This document shows positions 23,713-36,500 of a stretch of 64,000 nucleotides of DNA, piece by piece. The notes beneath the pieces are model-generated. The model did no database searches, was not told where the DNA came from, and saw nothing but the letters and a program-made list of their open reading frames with translations. The DNA is from Owenia fusiformis (taxonomy: Eukaryota > Annelida > Polychaeta > Sabellida > Oweniidae), in contig CAIIXF020000008.1 in the NCBI GenBank assembly GCA_903813345.2, forward strand, positions 6,644,366-6,708,365. Reading direction: 5' to 3'. The stretch's first letter is position 1, and every line of letters starts with the position of its first letter. Made by a program: the position numbers and the translations under genes.

Positions 23713-26700
23713 ATGGGTCGGAGTATCTTATCTTGGTGTCTGTTAGCGATTTTGATAGGACCATCTAGTCAAGTAATTGAATACCCATTGATAGATGGTA
23801 AGTAAATAGTATATATTCCAAACACGTGTTGTACGAAATGATCATTTTTGGCCATGCATTTTTCAGTTTTTTTGTCATTGAGGATGTCGTAACAAAACGT
23901 TGATGTCAGAGATATATAAGTCTTCTGTGTATTTAAACACTACTAGTCTTTTGTCCCTAACATATACGTGCGTTTTTGTAGCTGTTCCAGCCAACCCCGA
24001 CATCTGTAAAAGTGGATACTATTGGGATGAGCTCCAGGGAGATAACTGTTGCAGCTACCACCAATGTAATGACGATTATACGCTTGCATATCAACGTTTC
24101 TGTGCACCTCCATTGGTTTGGAACATGAATGACAGCACATGCGATTGGCAGGACACAGTTTGGTGGTGTCCCGTAGAAGACGACAGTTGTTGGGGTAGGT
24201 TGAGCTAAATTACGTCTTTAAATATAGTCAGGCAAATGCGTAACTAGAATACCCTTTGGAAAATTGATAAAAATTGCCTCTAATCATGTAATCCTTGGCT
24301 GAAACTAAGAGTGAACAACTCTTTTTAAGGCCAGGGTTATATTAAACGATGTAATTTGTAATTCAAAAATGCCAATATTTGAGCCGATCTTTAGTTACAA
24401 CTTTGAAGAGCCGATGATTGGCATTTTGGCAGTCGAACAGTTAAGGGTATGTGTCAAAGGTAAAAGACAAGTACTTACGAAATTTTCAACAAGAAAAAAT
24501 CAGTCAAAACTACTGAATCTGGTAAAGGGACAACAAAGCGGCCATAATATTCTAAACGACGATCTTACGAAAAATGTCCTTCCACCTGATTCACGAAATT
24601 ATAAAACATCTAATAAGCTCTCAAATTATTTTGTGGTTTTGTATTATTTATAGATAATATGTTTTCTTTTTTCTTTTCCCCAGCACCCCCTGAACAAATA
24701 CGTCAGTCACCACCCAACTGTACAGCTAACCTGACTGAAAGTGAGTATAGACAATTGGGACGGTTGTGGTAACAAAGTGTGTCAGGAAGAAAAACTACTC
24801 GTAATGAGAGAGTTTCAGTTTATTTTTGTACTTTCAAAGCAAGCTTCTCGAAAAAGTCCTGAATTTAGGATAATTAGCAAAGTGTAATTTGAACTGAACT
24901 ATAATATCATTGGTCTGACATTCGAACCCAATAATGTTCTTCCAAATGACTTCGATTTCCCCTCTAACTTTTAGATCAATGTTGTCAAATTGGAAAATTG
25001 GACGAGGTGGAGAAGGGTGTTGGACTTCTTTTCACTAAGATCAATGATACGTTCTACAAGTACCACCATGACAGATGGGCGCAGGAATGCCCCCAGAATG
25101 GAACTTTCAACTTGGAAACGTGTTGTTGTGAGTCGCATGTATACGGTGAGTTTTGAATGAAAATCGCAAATGCAACTAACGCCTGTTGGCTACCGGATTT
25201 ACCTGCTATTTCATGGGCAACTAGTTTAATATGAATAGTACTTGCCACTATGCCATTCATATCTAAATGAGTTGGTCATAAAATAGTAGGTTAATCCGGT
25301 AGCCGACAGGCGTAAGCTGTATTCGCGAATACAAGCTCTATATGTAGTTTGCTAGTTTGAGCGCGTCCTCTCCCAATAATTGTTTTACATCATCACTAGC
25401 AATGGTGTATTCGCAACTATCGGCTCCAAGCTACCAGGTTGATTGCAATTTAATGGCAAACTCATTTAAATATGAATAATACCTACCGTGTATCCCTAGC
25501 TGTAGCTGCAAACTAACGTTTAATTACGAGTTAATCTCCCAATTTAATTAAGCAGCTAGTAACAATGACTGACGATATGTTCGCTAATTCAATCGAGCAA
25601 CTATGAGATATGGATGCAATTTTTATTTATTCAAATTACGTGATCTGATTTTACGTAATTTACTTCCACAAACTTCAATTCTTCTATATGTACAGTACCC
25701 TAAAACTGATCTAACACAAGATAACAAAAATCTAAACTCATACTTTCTAAATTGATTCAGCTCTTCCATCTTGCTGGCAGTGGGATTTTGACCTGGTACT
25801 TAATGACGAGAGGCAAAATCTCCCCATGGCTGAGGGGGGATGTCGATTTTTCCGGCACGGATCAAGCACACAAAGAACAAATCCCGGTGTTCCACGTGAG
25901 CTTCCTGGTTATTCTCTTGAATGCATGAATGACGGCAGACCAGCGGAATTGGAATATTTCTCTAATGCATGGTGGGGAGATCAGTTCGCCATGGCAGTTT
26001 GGTTCAAGTACGAACGTTCAAACATTTTACTTGGCCTACTTTCGAACATCATGCAAATTTTGCAGATGTGATCAACAAATCAGAAAAACAAAATCTCGAG
26101 TGTGAACGAGTGTTTCTCTTAAAACCCTCAATTCAGCTATTAAAAATTAAACCGACTGTACGTGTGTCTTTGAGCTCTTCAGAAAAAGACGAGACAATAT
26201 AATATCCTGTCATATTTACCTCAAATATACTCTTATTTGATTAAGGTGCATTGATGACTGCGGTGATGGAATTGTATATTCCAATGGGAACGAGGCAACT
26301 GAGTTCATTAGTGAAATAAACCCCACGTTGCAACTTTCAGTAGATCCTGTTAACAACAGGGCGACCTTCCTTATAGCAGATAAATACAGTGTCAAAACCT
26401 TCATGAAAACTGTTGATTTGAGAGTAGATGTAAGTTGGCATCAGTATAGAATTATGTATAGACTTGTACGAGGGTTTATATCATGTTTAATAGTATTATT
26501 ATTTCCTCATGGGCACTCGCAGCCTGTCCTGTCGACGAATGGTATTGCTGTAACACCTATCTGCACTCTTATTGTCGTTCTATCATCAACTATCATTTTG
26601 GCGAACAGAACTAAATAGGTTTTCATTTCCCCAATGGACCTTTTAAGATAAAAACAACTTTGAATGTCACAATTCTGGTATATCCACCTCATGGTCATCC

Positions 26701-28604
26701 AGTATCTATTTTATTATGCACCTCTCTTGGTTAATATAATACCATTAATTTACTGTAGATAATTAAAAGATGGTGTTAAATTGTCAAGAAATACTTTGTT
26801 TTAAAGAATGGGTCTACTAAAACAGAAGCCAAGCCTAGTATTTTTTTCGAGGATAGGTATTCTGGCATACGGGATGGTTGGAGATCTCGTTGCTTCAATA
26901 CTGGGTAGAACGAGATCTTGCTGCCACGTATGGTAATACACCCTGCAGCTCTTAACCAATCAGATTTGAGTATTTTAATGAGGTGCATAAATGCTGTTAC
27001 TGAGAAAATTTCAAAAATGATCCGGTCACGTCCAGAAAAGATTCTGCATGGAGACTGTTGGGTATAGTTTACTGAAATTTCGTAGCTTCTCCTCTCAAGC
27101 TCGATTTTCCCAAGTAAATACCTAAGCACTCGTGAGAAATATACGGACTTTTTCATAACATATTGTTATGGAGCGATGTGTCCTCCTCACATCTGGTTTG
27201 GTAACTTGAGATATCACGATGCGCTCCGGATGTCAAGCGCAAGCCACGAGCCATCTCAGTTTAGATTCGAAATTCAACATAGAATACATCAAAGTATATA
27301 TTACAATATATAAAGACAATAATGCAAATCAGCTCTCGTTCCGACACCACAAAGCTAACCCTCCATTTTATGTAATTAACATGACTTTGTTTCACTCAAC
27401 GTGTTTGATAAAATGGCTATAACACATATTTAAAATCTAACTATTTCCAGTCGCACGAATGGAACTTCTTTCTGTTCCAAATGAAGGGAACGAACATTTG
27501 GTGCCATTGGGGCACTCAAGATGGTTACGAGTCAAGCTTTGATGACACGTCACTCCTTGATGCCGATTTTAGGTGTAGGTACAACCATCACATTAACCAC
27601 GCACGGTGCTGATATGATGATATATTCCTTACGAATCAGACATCATTAATAATATAGTTTTACTATTACGAATAATCACATATTTGTTGTTCAAGTTTAA
27701 GAAATCACTCACCGGGCAATATCTTTTGAATATGAAAAATTTGAGTTTCCTTCATATAGGTCAATTTTCGAAATCAGAAATGTTGCTTGTGAGTGTTTTA
27801 TATAATGGCCATTATTACAAATTCTGATTGTTTTTTTTACAATGTGTATTGTGTAAAGTATTTTTTAAGACCTTTTGTATAGCTTTAATGTTACATTTGT
27901 GTGCTTTCTTCTTTTAGTTGTATCGGAGGGTAACAAATGTAATCTGAAGATTGGAGCGTTCAGAGGATTGGTAGATCAGGTATTTAACAGCATATATGTA
28001 CTTTAATTGATTCTCACAACTGCGATATGGAACGCAGAAGAAATACGATAACATTAAGCTACGGAAATATTTCTCAGAAAGACCAAAATTGATTTAGATA
28101 CCAAGGGAAAATGTCCAAAGGGCTAAAAAATTAAATGAACCCAAATATCCCAACGAATAATCTTAACAGAGACAGTGTCAAATTACCCTTCCACGCAAAG
28201 TAAATATACGTATACGTTTATAAGAATCATGGGGGTAAATGATTGCCATTTATTGGGAAATAATGGTTCAATCGATCGAATCAAACAGATCCTTTCGTAT
28301 CAAAATTAATTGTTCATTCCATTAAAATTTAGTTGTAAAAATTAAATTCTCCTCAACAACTCATTTTTTCCAGATTCTGGTTTGTCCCACACCATTCTCC
28401 AACGAATGGGTGAAGAAATGGTCAAGGAATCCTAATCTGTACCCCGAACCTCACTATGCCTGGGTGTGGAGACAGCTCAAGGGTATTCAGCTTGTTGCCA
28501 CGACAACGACGACGACGACAACAACAACAACTACTACAACTCGTCCTAGACGACGAGGAAGAAAGAGAAGGCGTGCTATAAAAAATAAACGCAATGCTGC
28601 CTAA
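23713..28604 (+). CDS. Secreted chitin-binding / LamG-like matrix protein, paralogue 1
   Basis: Nine exons: 23713-23797, 23982-24194, 24684-24740, 24975-25145, 25761-26007, 26246-26429, 27451-27574, 27918-27979 and 28374-28604. They join in phase into 457 residues. Residues 1-20 form a signal peptide. Exon 2 is a CBM14 (peritrophin-A)-like chitin-binding domain (CKSGYYW, CCSYHQC, RFCAPPLVWN, TCDW). Exon 4 is Cys-rich (QCCQIG, ETCCCE). Exons 5-8 look like a LamG/concanavalin-type sandwich (YFSNAWWGDQFAMAVWFK, GDGIVYSNG, WNFFLFQMKGT). The C terminus is a run of threonines and then RPRRRGRKRRR. Chitin-binding plus LamG-like is the pairing seen in Pif-type shell-matrix proteins, so a role in extracellular or shell matrix is inferred. 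The donor of exon 7 was set by paralogue comparison. AATAAA lies at 28623-28628. Confidence 0.88.
25160..25336. mobile_element. Palindromic MITE, copy a (in intron 4 of paralogue 1)
   Basis: The ends are near-inverted repeats: CGCAAATGCAACTAACGCC...GGCTACCGGATT at the left, AATCCGGTAGCC...GCGAATACAAGC at the right. The core is AT-rich and itself palindromic (TTTAATATGAATAG, CATTCATATCTAAATG). Related copies lie at about 31260-31430, 38687-38826 and 63801-63980. A further half-copy is at about 25395-25490. Confidence 0.75.
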
Positions 28605-29210
28605 AGAGCCTACACTCCCCTCAATAAATTTGCCCACCGGAAGTTCCTCTTTGGATTATTCATCAAAGCCTAAGAAACAAAAATTGAGATTCAAAAATTG
28701 TCGGGCTTTTTAAATGCTATCCAATGATAACATTCGGTTCTCAAACTTATGTTGGGGAGTGTAAACTGAAATAAGATGATAAACGTTTAAATGTAAGAAA
28801 AATAAGATGATGAAAATAAAAACATGGTCTGAATTGAAAGTTAATTATATATAGCTATTTAATTTGTATCTTCATTGAGTCGAAGTCAATTTCCAACTTT
28901 GAAATGTCGGAATGCAGTTATATAATGAAGTAATCAAATGTCTATTTCTCTTTTATAGAAAATAAAATTAAGATTGTAAGGAAAACATTGGTCTGCTTTT
29001 GAAAGTGTTGCTTCCGCCACTCTCAATCCCTTATAATTCATCCAATGTAAAACATTATTCTAGAATCTACCTAGTATTTAATTTGGTCTGACTGATATGT
29101 AATACGTAGAGTTATTGTGTCCACGTCAACTAGAATCCAACTACTTTTATTTTCAGCACTTGTAGTATTAGGCAGATCACACTGTCATTATTGTTGAGTC
29201 TTTTAACATT
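28605..29210. other. Downstream flank of paralogue 1
   Basis: This AT-rich stretch contains the likely 3' UTR and poly(A) signals of paralogue 1 (AATAAA at 28623 and further A-rich sites near 28812 and 28965). I see no further gene. Confidence 0.4.
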
Positions 29211-29211
29211 T

Positions 29212-29335
29212 TAAAGGCAGAATCAGATATATAGGATGTGACAAAATTGCAGACAAAATGTACACTTAACACACCAATCTATTCCTTACAATCTCAAATT
29301 CAATTTTTCAACGATATGTGATGAATGAGTAAAGT
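29212..29335 (-). repeat. Dispersed repeat related to the LINE 3' region (fragment)
   Basis: It starts with GGCAGAATCAGATATA and contains GTGACAAAATTGCAGACAA and CACCAATCTATTCCTTACAA. The same phrases occur in the same order at 29935-30060, and on the opposite strand at 57840-57965. This is one of three copies of one family in the window. Confidence 0.65.
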
Positions 29336-30560
29336 TACTATGGATCACCAGGGGTCACAACAGCCCCCACATGGCAGCAGTCCTAATAAAATACCTGTAT
29401 ATTGATCGTTTGACCTTGACTGATTCTTTTGAAGTGAACTAGCCGAACGCCAAATATCTAAATACTCACATTTGACCTTGAGACGACATGGCCAATAAAT
29501 ATTGACTTTGATATCAGGTCACCTAATGATTGGTCGCCAAAGGTCACAGCAGCCCTATGGTCCTTTAAACGCCAAATACTTAGATACTGACTTTTGCCCT
29601 TGAGATAACCTTGACCTATAAACATTGACCTCAGGTCATCTCATCATTGGTCAAGGATCATAGCAGGCACAAGGACTTGACCTAATATCACCAAATAACT
29701 AGATATTCACATTTGCCCTAGGAATGACCTTGACCTCAAGTTACCTAATCATCGTTCGCCAATAGTCACAGCATCCCCAAGGTTCTTAAAACACCAAATA
29801 TTTAGGTATTGGCCTTGAGGTGACCTCAACCCATAACATTGACCTTGACCTCAGGTCACCTAATCATTGGTCGCCAAGGGTCACAGCAGCCCAAAGGACC
29901 CTAAATCACAAAAAGCCTAGATATTGACCTTTATACAGAATCTGATCTGTAGGGGGTGACAAAATTACAAGCAACATGTATAATTGACCTACCAATCTAT
30001 TGCTTACAATATCAAGCACAATATCTCCCAAAAGATTCACAGTATGTTATAAATTGGTGAAGTTATTAATGATTTAAAGTGCAAAAATGAGTGAAAAATG
30101 TTTAAATTCTCCCAAATAATAAGAATGGTAACCATTCTTATAGAAATATAATACATTATTGTAAAAATCTTTAGTTTTTCCAGAATAGAGTATGCACTTT
30201 TGTGATTTTTAGAAAATAGACATGGCAAGGAATGACACGAGCCAAAAATATTCTCAAATTGAAACAATTTTTTGTTTAGCCTGCTCGCTATATCTGATTC
30301 TCTCTTTAACTTAGTACTGACCTTGACCTCGGGTCATCTAATTATGGGTCGCCAAAGGTCACAGTAGTGCACAAATTACATCAAAACGCCAAATACTAAG
30401 ATATTGACCTTTGACCTCGGACTGACCTTGGCTCGTAAAGTTTACCTTGACCTCGAGTCCCCTAATCCTGGGTCGTCAAGAGTCCCAGCAAGCCAAATAT
30501 CTTAATATTGACCCTTGACCTTGGAATAACCTTGACTTTGACCTTCATAGAACGCCCATC
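29336..30560. repeat. Degenerate tandem repeat of about 115 bases, rich in TGACCT
   Basis: The phrase CATTGGTCGCCAAAGGTCACAGCAGCCC and close variants recur at about 29338, 29528, 29645, 29752, 29867, 30345 and 30469. Each is followed by GCCAAATA...TAGATATTGACCTTTGACCTTG-type text. A LINE-related fragment (29925-30290) interrupts the array. No coding capacity is visible. Confidence 0.75.
29925..30290 (-). mobile_element. LINE 3'-region fragment
   Basis: Read on the minus strand, this segment matches 57610-57965: GAGCAGGCTAAACAAAAAAT, then GGAATGGTNACCATTCTTAT, then GGTAGGTCAATTATACATG, then CAGATCAGATTCTG-type text. At 57 kb the same sequence follows the C-terminal coding end of a non-LTR retrotransposon. 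This copy is therefore probably a truncated insertion of that 3' region. Confidence 0.6.
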
Positions 30561-31259
30561 AGCCCGCTTAATATGTTGGCCAAGTATGAGGGCCCAAGGT
30601 AAACGGGCTAGGAGGAGTTCGGACAGACAGTTAGGACAGATAAACAGACAGAAAGAGAGACAGAACATCATGCTTTGTAGTAAGAAGAAGATGACATGCT
30701 TACAGTTTGAATATATTCCGAAATATAGAATACAAAAATACGAAGCCTTTCAATATACATGTATGTATCACATTTATGATATCTGTTTCACTGATACGTT
30801 AAGCCAACATGAATAAAATTTGCCCCTAAGGAAAAAGCAATGTCTTTATTAATCATAAACATGCTGTATATTGAGTGTCATTCGTAAAGGCTAAGATGCG
30901 AGAACAGATGATTTACTGCTTTTGGCTTTTATTGACAACCAGAGTAAGTACATATAATTTATGTTTTTATGTTAAATATACAATGATTGTACCGTCTTGG
31001 AATTAATCCTATAGATAGGATGAGTAGCATAGCTCAACATGGACTTGGTCGGGAAAAATTCCTCGCAGAAGACACAAAAATTCCATGTGTTCGAAAACAC
31101 TTGAATGAATACTGATGACTTCTTACACTTCAGAAAAGAAAAAGGATAGCAACGTGGTGTGTCCATCATCTGGTTTCACTTTGCCGAATCTCTTGAAGTC
31201 ATATCACTACAATTAGCTAGCAGTTGGTAAGTTTATTTTAAATCCTTGTTAAGCCTTTA

Positions 31260-31430
31260 AGCTTGTATTCGCGAATGCAACTTTCGGCTGTCGGCTATCG
31301 GATTAACTATATTATGATCAACTCAGATATGAATGGAACAGTGGTAGGTACTATTCATATTTAGATGAGTTGCCCAAACAAGAGTAAGTTGTCAGCCGTC
31401 AGTCGAAGGTTGCTTTCGCGATTTTGAGTG
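31260..31430. mobile_element. Palindromic MITE, copy b
   Basis: It opens with GCTTGTATTCGCGAATGCAACT after TTTAA, has the core ATGAATGGAACAGTGG...CTATTCATATTTAGATGAG, and ends with an eroded inverted copy (GGTTGCTTTCGCGATTTTGA). It lies upstream of paralogue 2. Confidence 0.7.
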
Positions 31431-31909
31431 AAGTTGAGTGAGGAACACCCTGCTGTACTGCCTGAAAACATGTTTCATTGAATTTGTCGAGCCAATTAAA
31501 ATATTGATTCACGTCTACGAATTTCTCCATGTAAATACCACCAATAATATATTTTTCGTTGTTCTTTGATTATGAAACGTCCAAGCACATGTAATGAACA
31601 ATGTTATCATAACTCTTGTAAGATTATGCACATTGCTAGGTCATTCCCACATCTAACCCGAGCAACAGATATAAAACTCAAGCAAGTGGGAGTTTCACGG
31701 AGAAGTGATATTTTGCAGTTTTGCTGTCCAATATTTAAGAAAATACCAAAAATGTGTAACACTATTGTTTTTATATTCTATTGTGGGAGTCCCCTCTTGT
31801 CCTTTAATGTTATGAGAAAGGCTTAATTGTAATAGGGTTATGTCAAGTATACCATAATTTGAAGTTTAACTCATTTTATTCCTCTCTGTTTTTAGGATCG
31901 TTCTCCGAC

Positions 31910-34900
31910 ATGGCTCGGACGCTCTTAGGAGCCTTGTTGGTGTTGGTAATGTTCATAAAACCGTCGGTGCAAGTTATAGATTACCCTGTCATACAGGGTG
32001 AGTTCATCATAAAACACTTTGGCCATGCATACTGCTTTCGGTTATTCTAGAATTTGAAATCCCAAGTGCAACACAAACCACTAAAATTGAAAATGCAATG
32101 TCATTTACTTTCACTTTTGTGAGATTTCGTTTCCCAAATTTTACAATTAACGTATTGTTTAATCGTAAAACGATTCCAAGGGAATCATGCGTGTAATCTT
32201 TCAGTTAAGAGAAGCCAGTTGCGTAGATATCATGCAATTTTAGGTATTTGCTTGATTCAATTCAAATCATATTACATTTTGAAGATTCTATTTATTCTTA
32301 GGTGTTCCCGCCGACAGAGAGATATGCAAGAATGGGTACTACTGGGACGAGTTCCAGGGGGATAACTGTTGTAGCTACCACCAGTGTAACGAGGACCACA
32401 CCGAGGCTTACCAGAGGTTTTGCGCTCCTCCGCTTGTCTGGAACAGGAACGCTAGTACCTGTGATTGGCAAGACAATATACCGTACTGTATACCTGAAAA
32501 TGACACATGTTGGGGTAAGGGCGAAATATACGATCTGAAAGGTTCCAATCCACTTGAGATAAGTTTTGAGAATCTCTAGTAACACTAGCGAGTTATGTGA
32601 TTCATTGCGTGTAAAATGCTTAAAGTATAATGAATATAGGCCTATAATTATGTCTGACAAAACACATGTATAGAACTGCAATGCCTAGCCTGATCGAACA
32701 TAATATTCGTTTTCTAATCTCCAACAACATTGTACTCTATGAATGTTCTTATCTTTCTGACACTTCTGAACCTATTCTTGTAGCACCTCCAGAACAGAGA
32801 CGCCAGGAACAACCAGAATGCGTTGCGAATATAACAATGGGTAAGTAAATGTCACCATATCAGAAAAATGATGTCATGAGTGTTATGTAACTATCCAACT
32901 GTCATATGTAACATTGGACAACTTGCCCCATCGAGTCCCACGAGATCCCACGCAATGTTAAGTCTATGGAGGTCCTACCATGCCCCATTGGTGTATGTTG
33001 GACCAAAGGATCATTTTGCGCATAATATCTTCAATAGGGGATTCAACTCAATGATTTAAAGGGTTTGTAAGCCATGTTGCACAGATATCTTTTTATTTTC
33101 AGACCAATGTTGTCAAGTAGGAGAATTTGACCAAGTAGAAGAAGGCAAGGGATTGTTGTTCACAAAGGTCAATGAGACACACTACATTTACCATCATGAT
33201 AGGTGGTCTCAGAAGTGTCCAGATAACGGAACATTTAACCTTGACACATGTTGCTGTGACACGGGTCGTCATGGTAAGAAAATGGTTTATTTTAACACAT
33301 TTATTTAAACACATGGTTGCATCGTCAATGGAAATGGGAAAATACAATAAAACACGATGGGCAACATGTTAACATTGCGTTTGAATAACACGACGAATCC
33401 TATCTCGGTTGTCATGTATCATAATTTACTAATGGATTTTTAAGCAGTACGTATCAACAGTGCATATTGAAAGTTGAAACACACATGCCGGTCGTCATTT
33501 ATTTTTTTAATGTTGATTTATTTAGTGCTTTAAGTTAGTCTCAGGAATTATGCAATGAGCAATGAGAATGCTTTTAATTTGAATGATACACATTCATTTG
33601 ATTTTAAGCTATGCCTAGCTGTCTGCATTGGCATTTTGACCTGTTTGTTAGAGACGTGAGGTACAATGTTCCAATGGCCGAAGGAGGGTGTAGGTTCAAC
33701 AGAGATCTGATTAACGAGGGCGTCCCTAAAAACTTGCCTGGATTCTCGCTGGAGTGTATGGGAGATGGAAGACCTGCCCGCTTAGAGTATTTCTCTAACG
33801 CATGGTGGGGAGATGAATTTGGAATAGCTATTTGGTTTAGGTAGGTACTGTCTTATGCCTTGGCATTGCTATTCCTTGCATGGTGTTTTATTCAAAGTGT
33901 GCTTTAAAGTAGTCTTATTACCAAAAGCAAAATGATGTTGACAACATCATAAAAATCGTTTCACTGCATACCTTGAAATTTTCGTTCAACTAATGAGAAA
34001 ACCTTTACCTTACCGTTAACCACTACTGCATTTGCTTTAGGTGCGTCGGGGATTGTGGCGACGGGGTGATCTATTCGAATGGACAGGCAGCGACGGAAAA
34101 AACCGCTGAGATAAACCCAACTATACAGTTGACTATAGCACGAGGTGGCGTGCGAGATGGAGCAGATCAAGCCACGTTCCTTATTGCGGATAGGTTGAGC
34201 ATTAAAACATTTATGAAGACGGTTGATCTCGTTGTTCCGGTGAGTGATTGTCGAAATCACAGAATATGTTTAAATCCAGTTTTGCTCTGATCACTATTCT
34301 ATTCTCGATGTGAAATTGATCCAGCATTCAACGAATCATTTTCGGCTGTGTATTATTGAGTATTTAAACATGCTTAGGTAGCAACACAATAGAATGACTC
34401 AGTAGTTTATTTTAAAGAGTATCCATCTGTAACAAAGAGGAGTGCATTATTTTTCTATTATTTTTAAAGGATTAACACTTGGCAAGCTAGTTAAAACCAG
34501 CGTGCCACAAACGACGATTGACTGTCACCTATAGTACACTAAAGCGGCACTAATTACACCCCATTCATTCATTTAATAGTTTAATGGTTAACACAAAAGA
34601 AATCAAATTTTAAACTGTACCCGGTCTGTTATATGCAGTGCACCGAAGCTGAACTAATTACACCCACTCACTTCTCGATACACTTAGGCTACCTCAAAGT
34701 CAATACAAAATAATTCATAATTTCCTAAAATTAGATCATCGGCCATTTACCTTTCATAATAGTCAGTGTGGGGTTTAAGTTACAAAAAACATTCGTACTA
34801 GATCTTATCAGAACAAATTGCCTCGGCATTTACGTCTCATAAAACCCATATTCATAGTTTATCCATAACATATTCTGTACTGTGCTTTTCATGTTTTATA

Positions 34901-36140
34901 AACCTACATCAACAGGAATGTGTTATCAGATTGGGCAAACCTTTCTTGGGGACGATTCAGCACTTCTGACATGTTTACAGTTCATCATCATATTACTCAA
35001 AAACAGTATAACAGTATACAGTATAATGATAATTCCGAAATAAAATCAAACAAAACGGTTGAAGCATTTTTATCAGTACTTCATTATATAAATGTGTAAT
35101 AGCTCACAATCATTTTCTAGTTGGAGGAATGGAACTTCTTCATGTTTCAAATGAAAGGCACAAAGTTGTGGACATTCTGGGGTACGCAAGAGACTCACCA
35201 GGCAAGCTATGATGACACCTCCTTGCTCGACTTGGATTTCAGATGTACGTATTCTACTGTTAGACTAGTAAAGTTTGGCAATGTCAAATCCACACTGGAC
35301 TGTATTTTAAGGCCAGTTTATTCACACATGCTGGACCAAAATCGTGGAATGAGTACCACTCCAGAAAACCCAATAACAAGTGTATCTTCAAACGCGAAGT
35401 TTTCGGCCATTATAGCCATGGAATCAAATGAAACCATTTATCTCTATTCACTATATGTGACACTCTGTTGTTGAAGTTTCAAATCGTAATATACTATGAT
35501 AACCTCATTTTAGTGGGCAACATAGGAAACCAATTACAAACTCGTTATTCACCCCGGACCAGGGTGTATATTAAAATAATGACCACTATTGCCCAATATG
35601 GCCTGGCACTATGGGTCCATCTATCGCTCAAGTCAATATAGTAACACAAATATAAGTCTTCTAATCCAGTACTAAGTAGTCTCAACATAATTAGTGGAGG
35701 TTATATTATTTTCCAGTTGTGGCTGAAGGTAATACTTGTCCACTGAAGGTTGGGGACTTCAGAGGAACAATAGACCAGGTAGGTTATGCAACATCTTACC
35801 ACAAAACATAAAACACATTTTATTAGGGGAACAATAGTTCTGCTGGGTATACATCAAGCATTCTACCACAAAACAAGTATAGTTTGCCAAAATGTTAAAC
35901 TTCCGATTTCAGCTACTCATCTGCCCATTTGTTTTCACAAACGATGAAGTAGGCAAATGGCGACAAAACCCAAATCTCTTTCCGGAACCACGCTATTCGT
36001 TTGTGTACCGGCAGATCCTTGGACTTGCAGCCCCACCCAGTACAAGCACTACTACTACTACAACTACCACAACACGACCACCAAGACGAAGAGGAAGGAA
36101 GAGGAGACGAGCTGAACCAGCGAGAAAAAGAGATATTTAA
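31910..36140 (+). CDS. Secreted chitin-binding / LamG-like matrix protein, paralogue 2
   Basis: Nine exons: 31910-31997, 32302-32514, 32784-32840, 33103-33273, 33609-33840, 34041-34239, 35121-35244, 35717-35778 and 35913-36140. The total is again 1374 bases (457 residues plus stop). Exons 2, 3, 4, 7 and 8 have exactly the lengths of their paralogue 1 counterparts; exons 1, 5, 6 and 9 differ by multiples of three that cancel. Domains match: signal peptide, CBM14-like (CKNGYYW, CCSYHQC, RFCAPPLVWN, TCDW), Cys-rich (QCCQVG, DTCCCD), LamG-like (YFSNAWWGDEFGIAIWFR, GDGVIYSNG, WNFFMFQMKGT) and a Thr-rich tail ending RPPRRRGRKRRR. Exon 4 of both genes keeps YHHDRW. Function is inferred to be extracellular matrix or shell assembly. 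AATAAA lies at 36462-36467. Confidence 0.88.
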
Positions 36141-36500
36141 TTCAGATTTTGGTATTTCCGTGTACCTTTGATTATGACGTTTTTTACTATCATAAAAATG
36201 TTATAAAGCAATACATCTTTGTTATTTCGGAATTGCTTATATATGTTCATCTTAACTTGATTTTGATAGCACCCAGTCTATTAATTTCATACAATCTTTA
36301 TAAACCTTGAAAATCGGTTGTCATTAAGAGCATCTCGCTGACAAATGGTAACCGGAGAGTCTCTCCTGACCTTGTGTTTTAAAAGCCTGTTTATAATCCA
36401 TCTAAGTGATAAAACGCAACCTTTTATATTGTATTTTGGGATCACAATCAAGACACAAATCAATAAAAACTAGTTTTTTGACATCTGGAGTCTAATAAAA
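36141..36500. other. Tail-to-tail intergenic space
   Basis: This short gap separates the stop of paralogue 2 (plus strand) from the stop of the SPRY gene (minus strand). It must hold both 3' UTRs. AATAAA for the plus gene is at 36462. The segment ATCTGGAGTCTAATAAAA at 36483-36500 matches the 3' hairpin end of repeats at 62582-62600 and 62638-62652, so it is probably a repeat remnant. Confidence 0.5.

Noticed and set aside
35121-35474. A 117-codon open frame taken as a long exon
   Set aside because: Paralogue 1 and the phase of the next exon place the donor at 35244/35245. The remainder has no counterpart.
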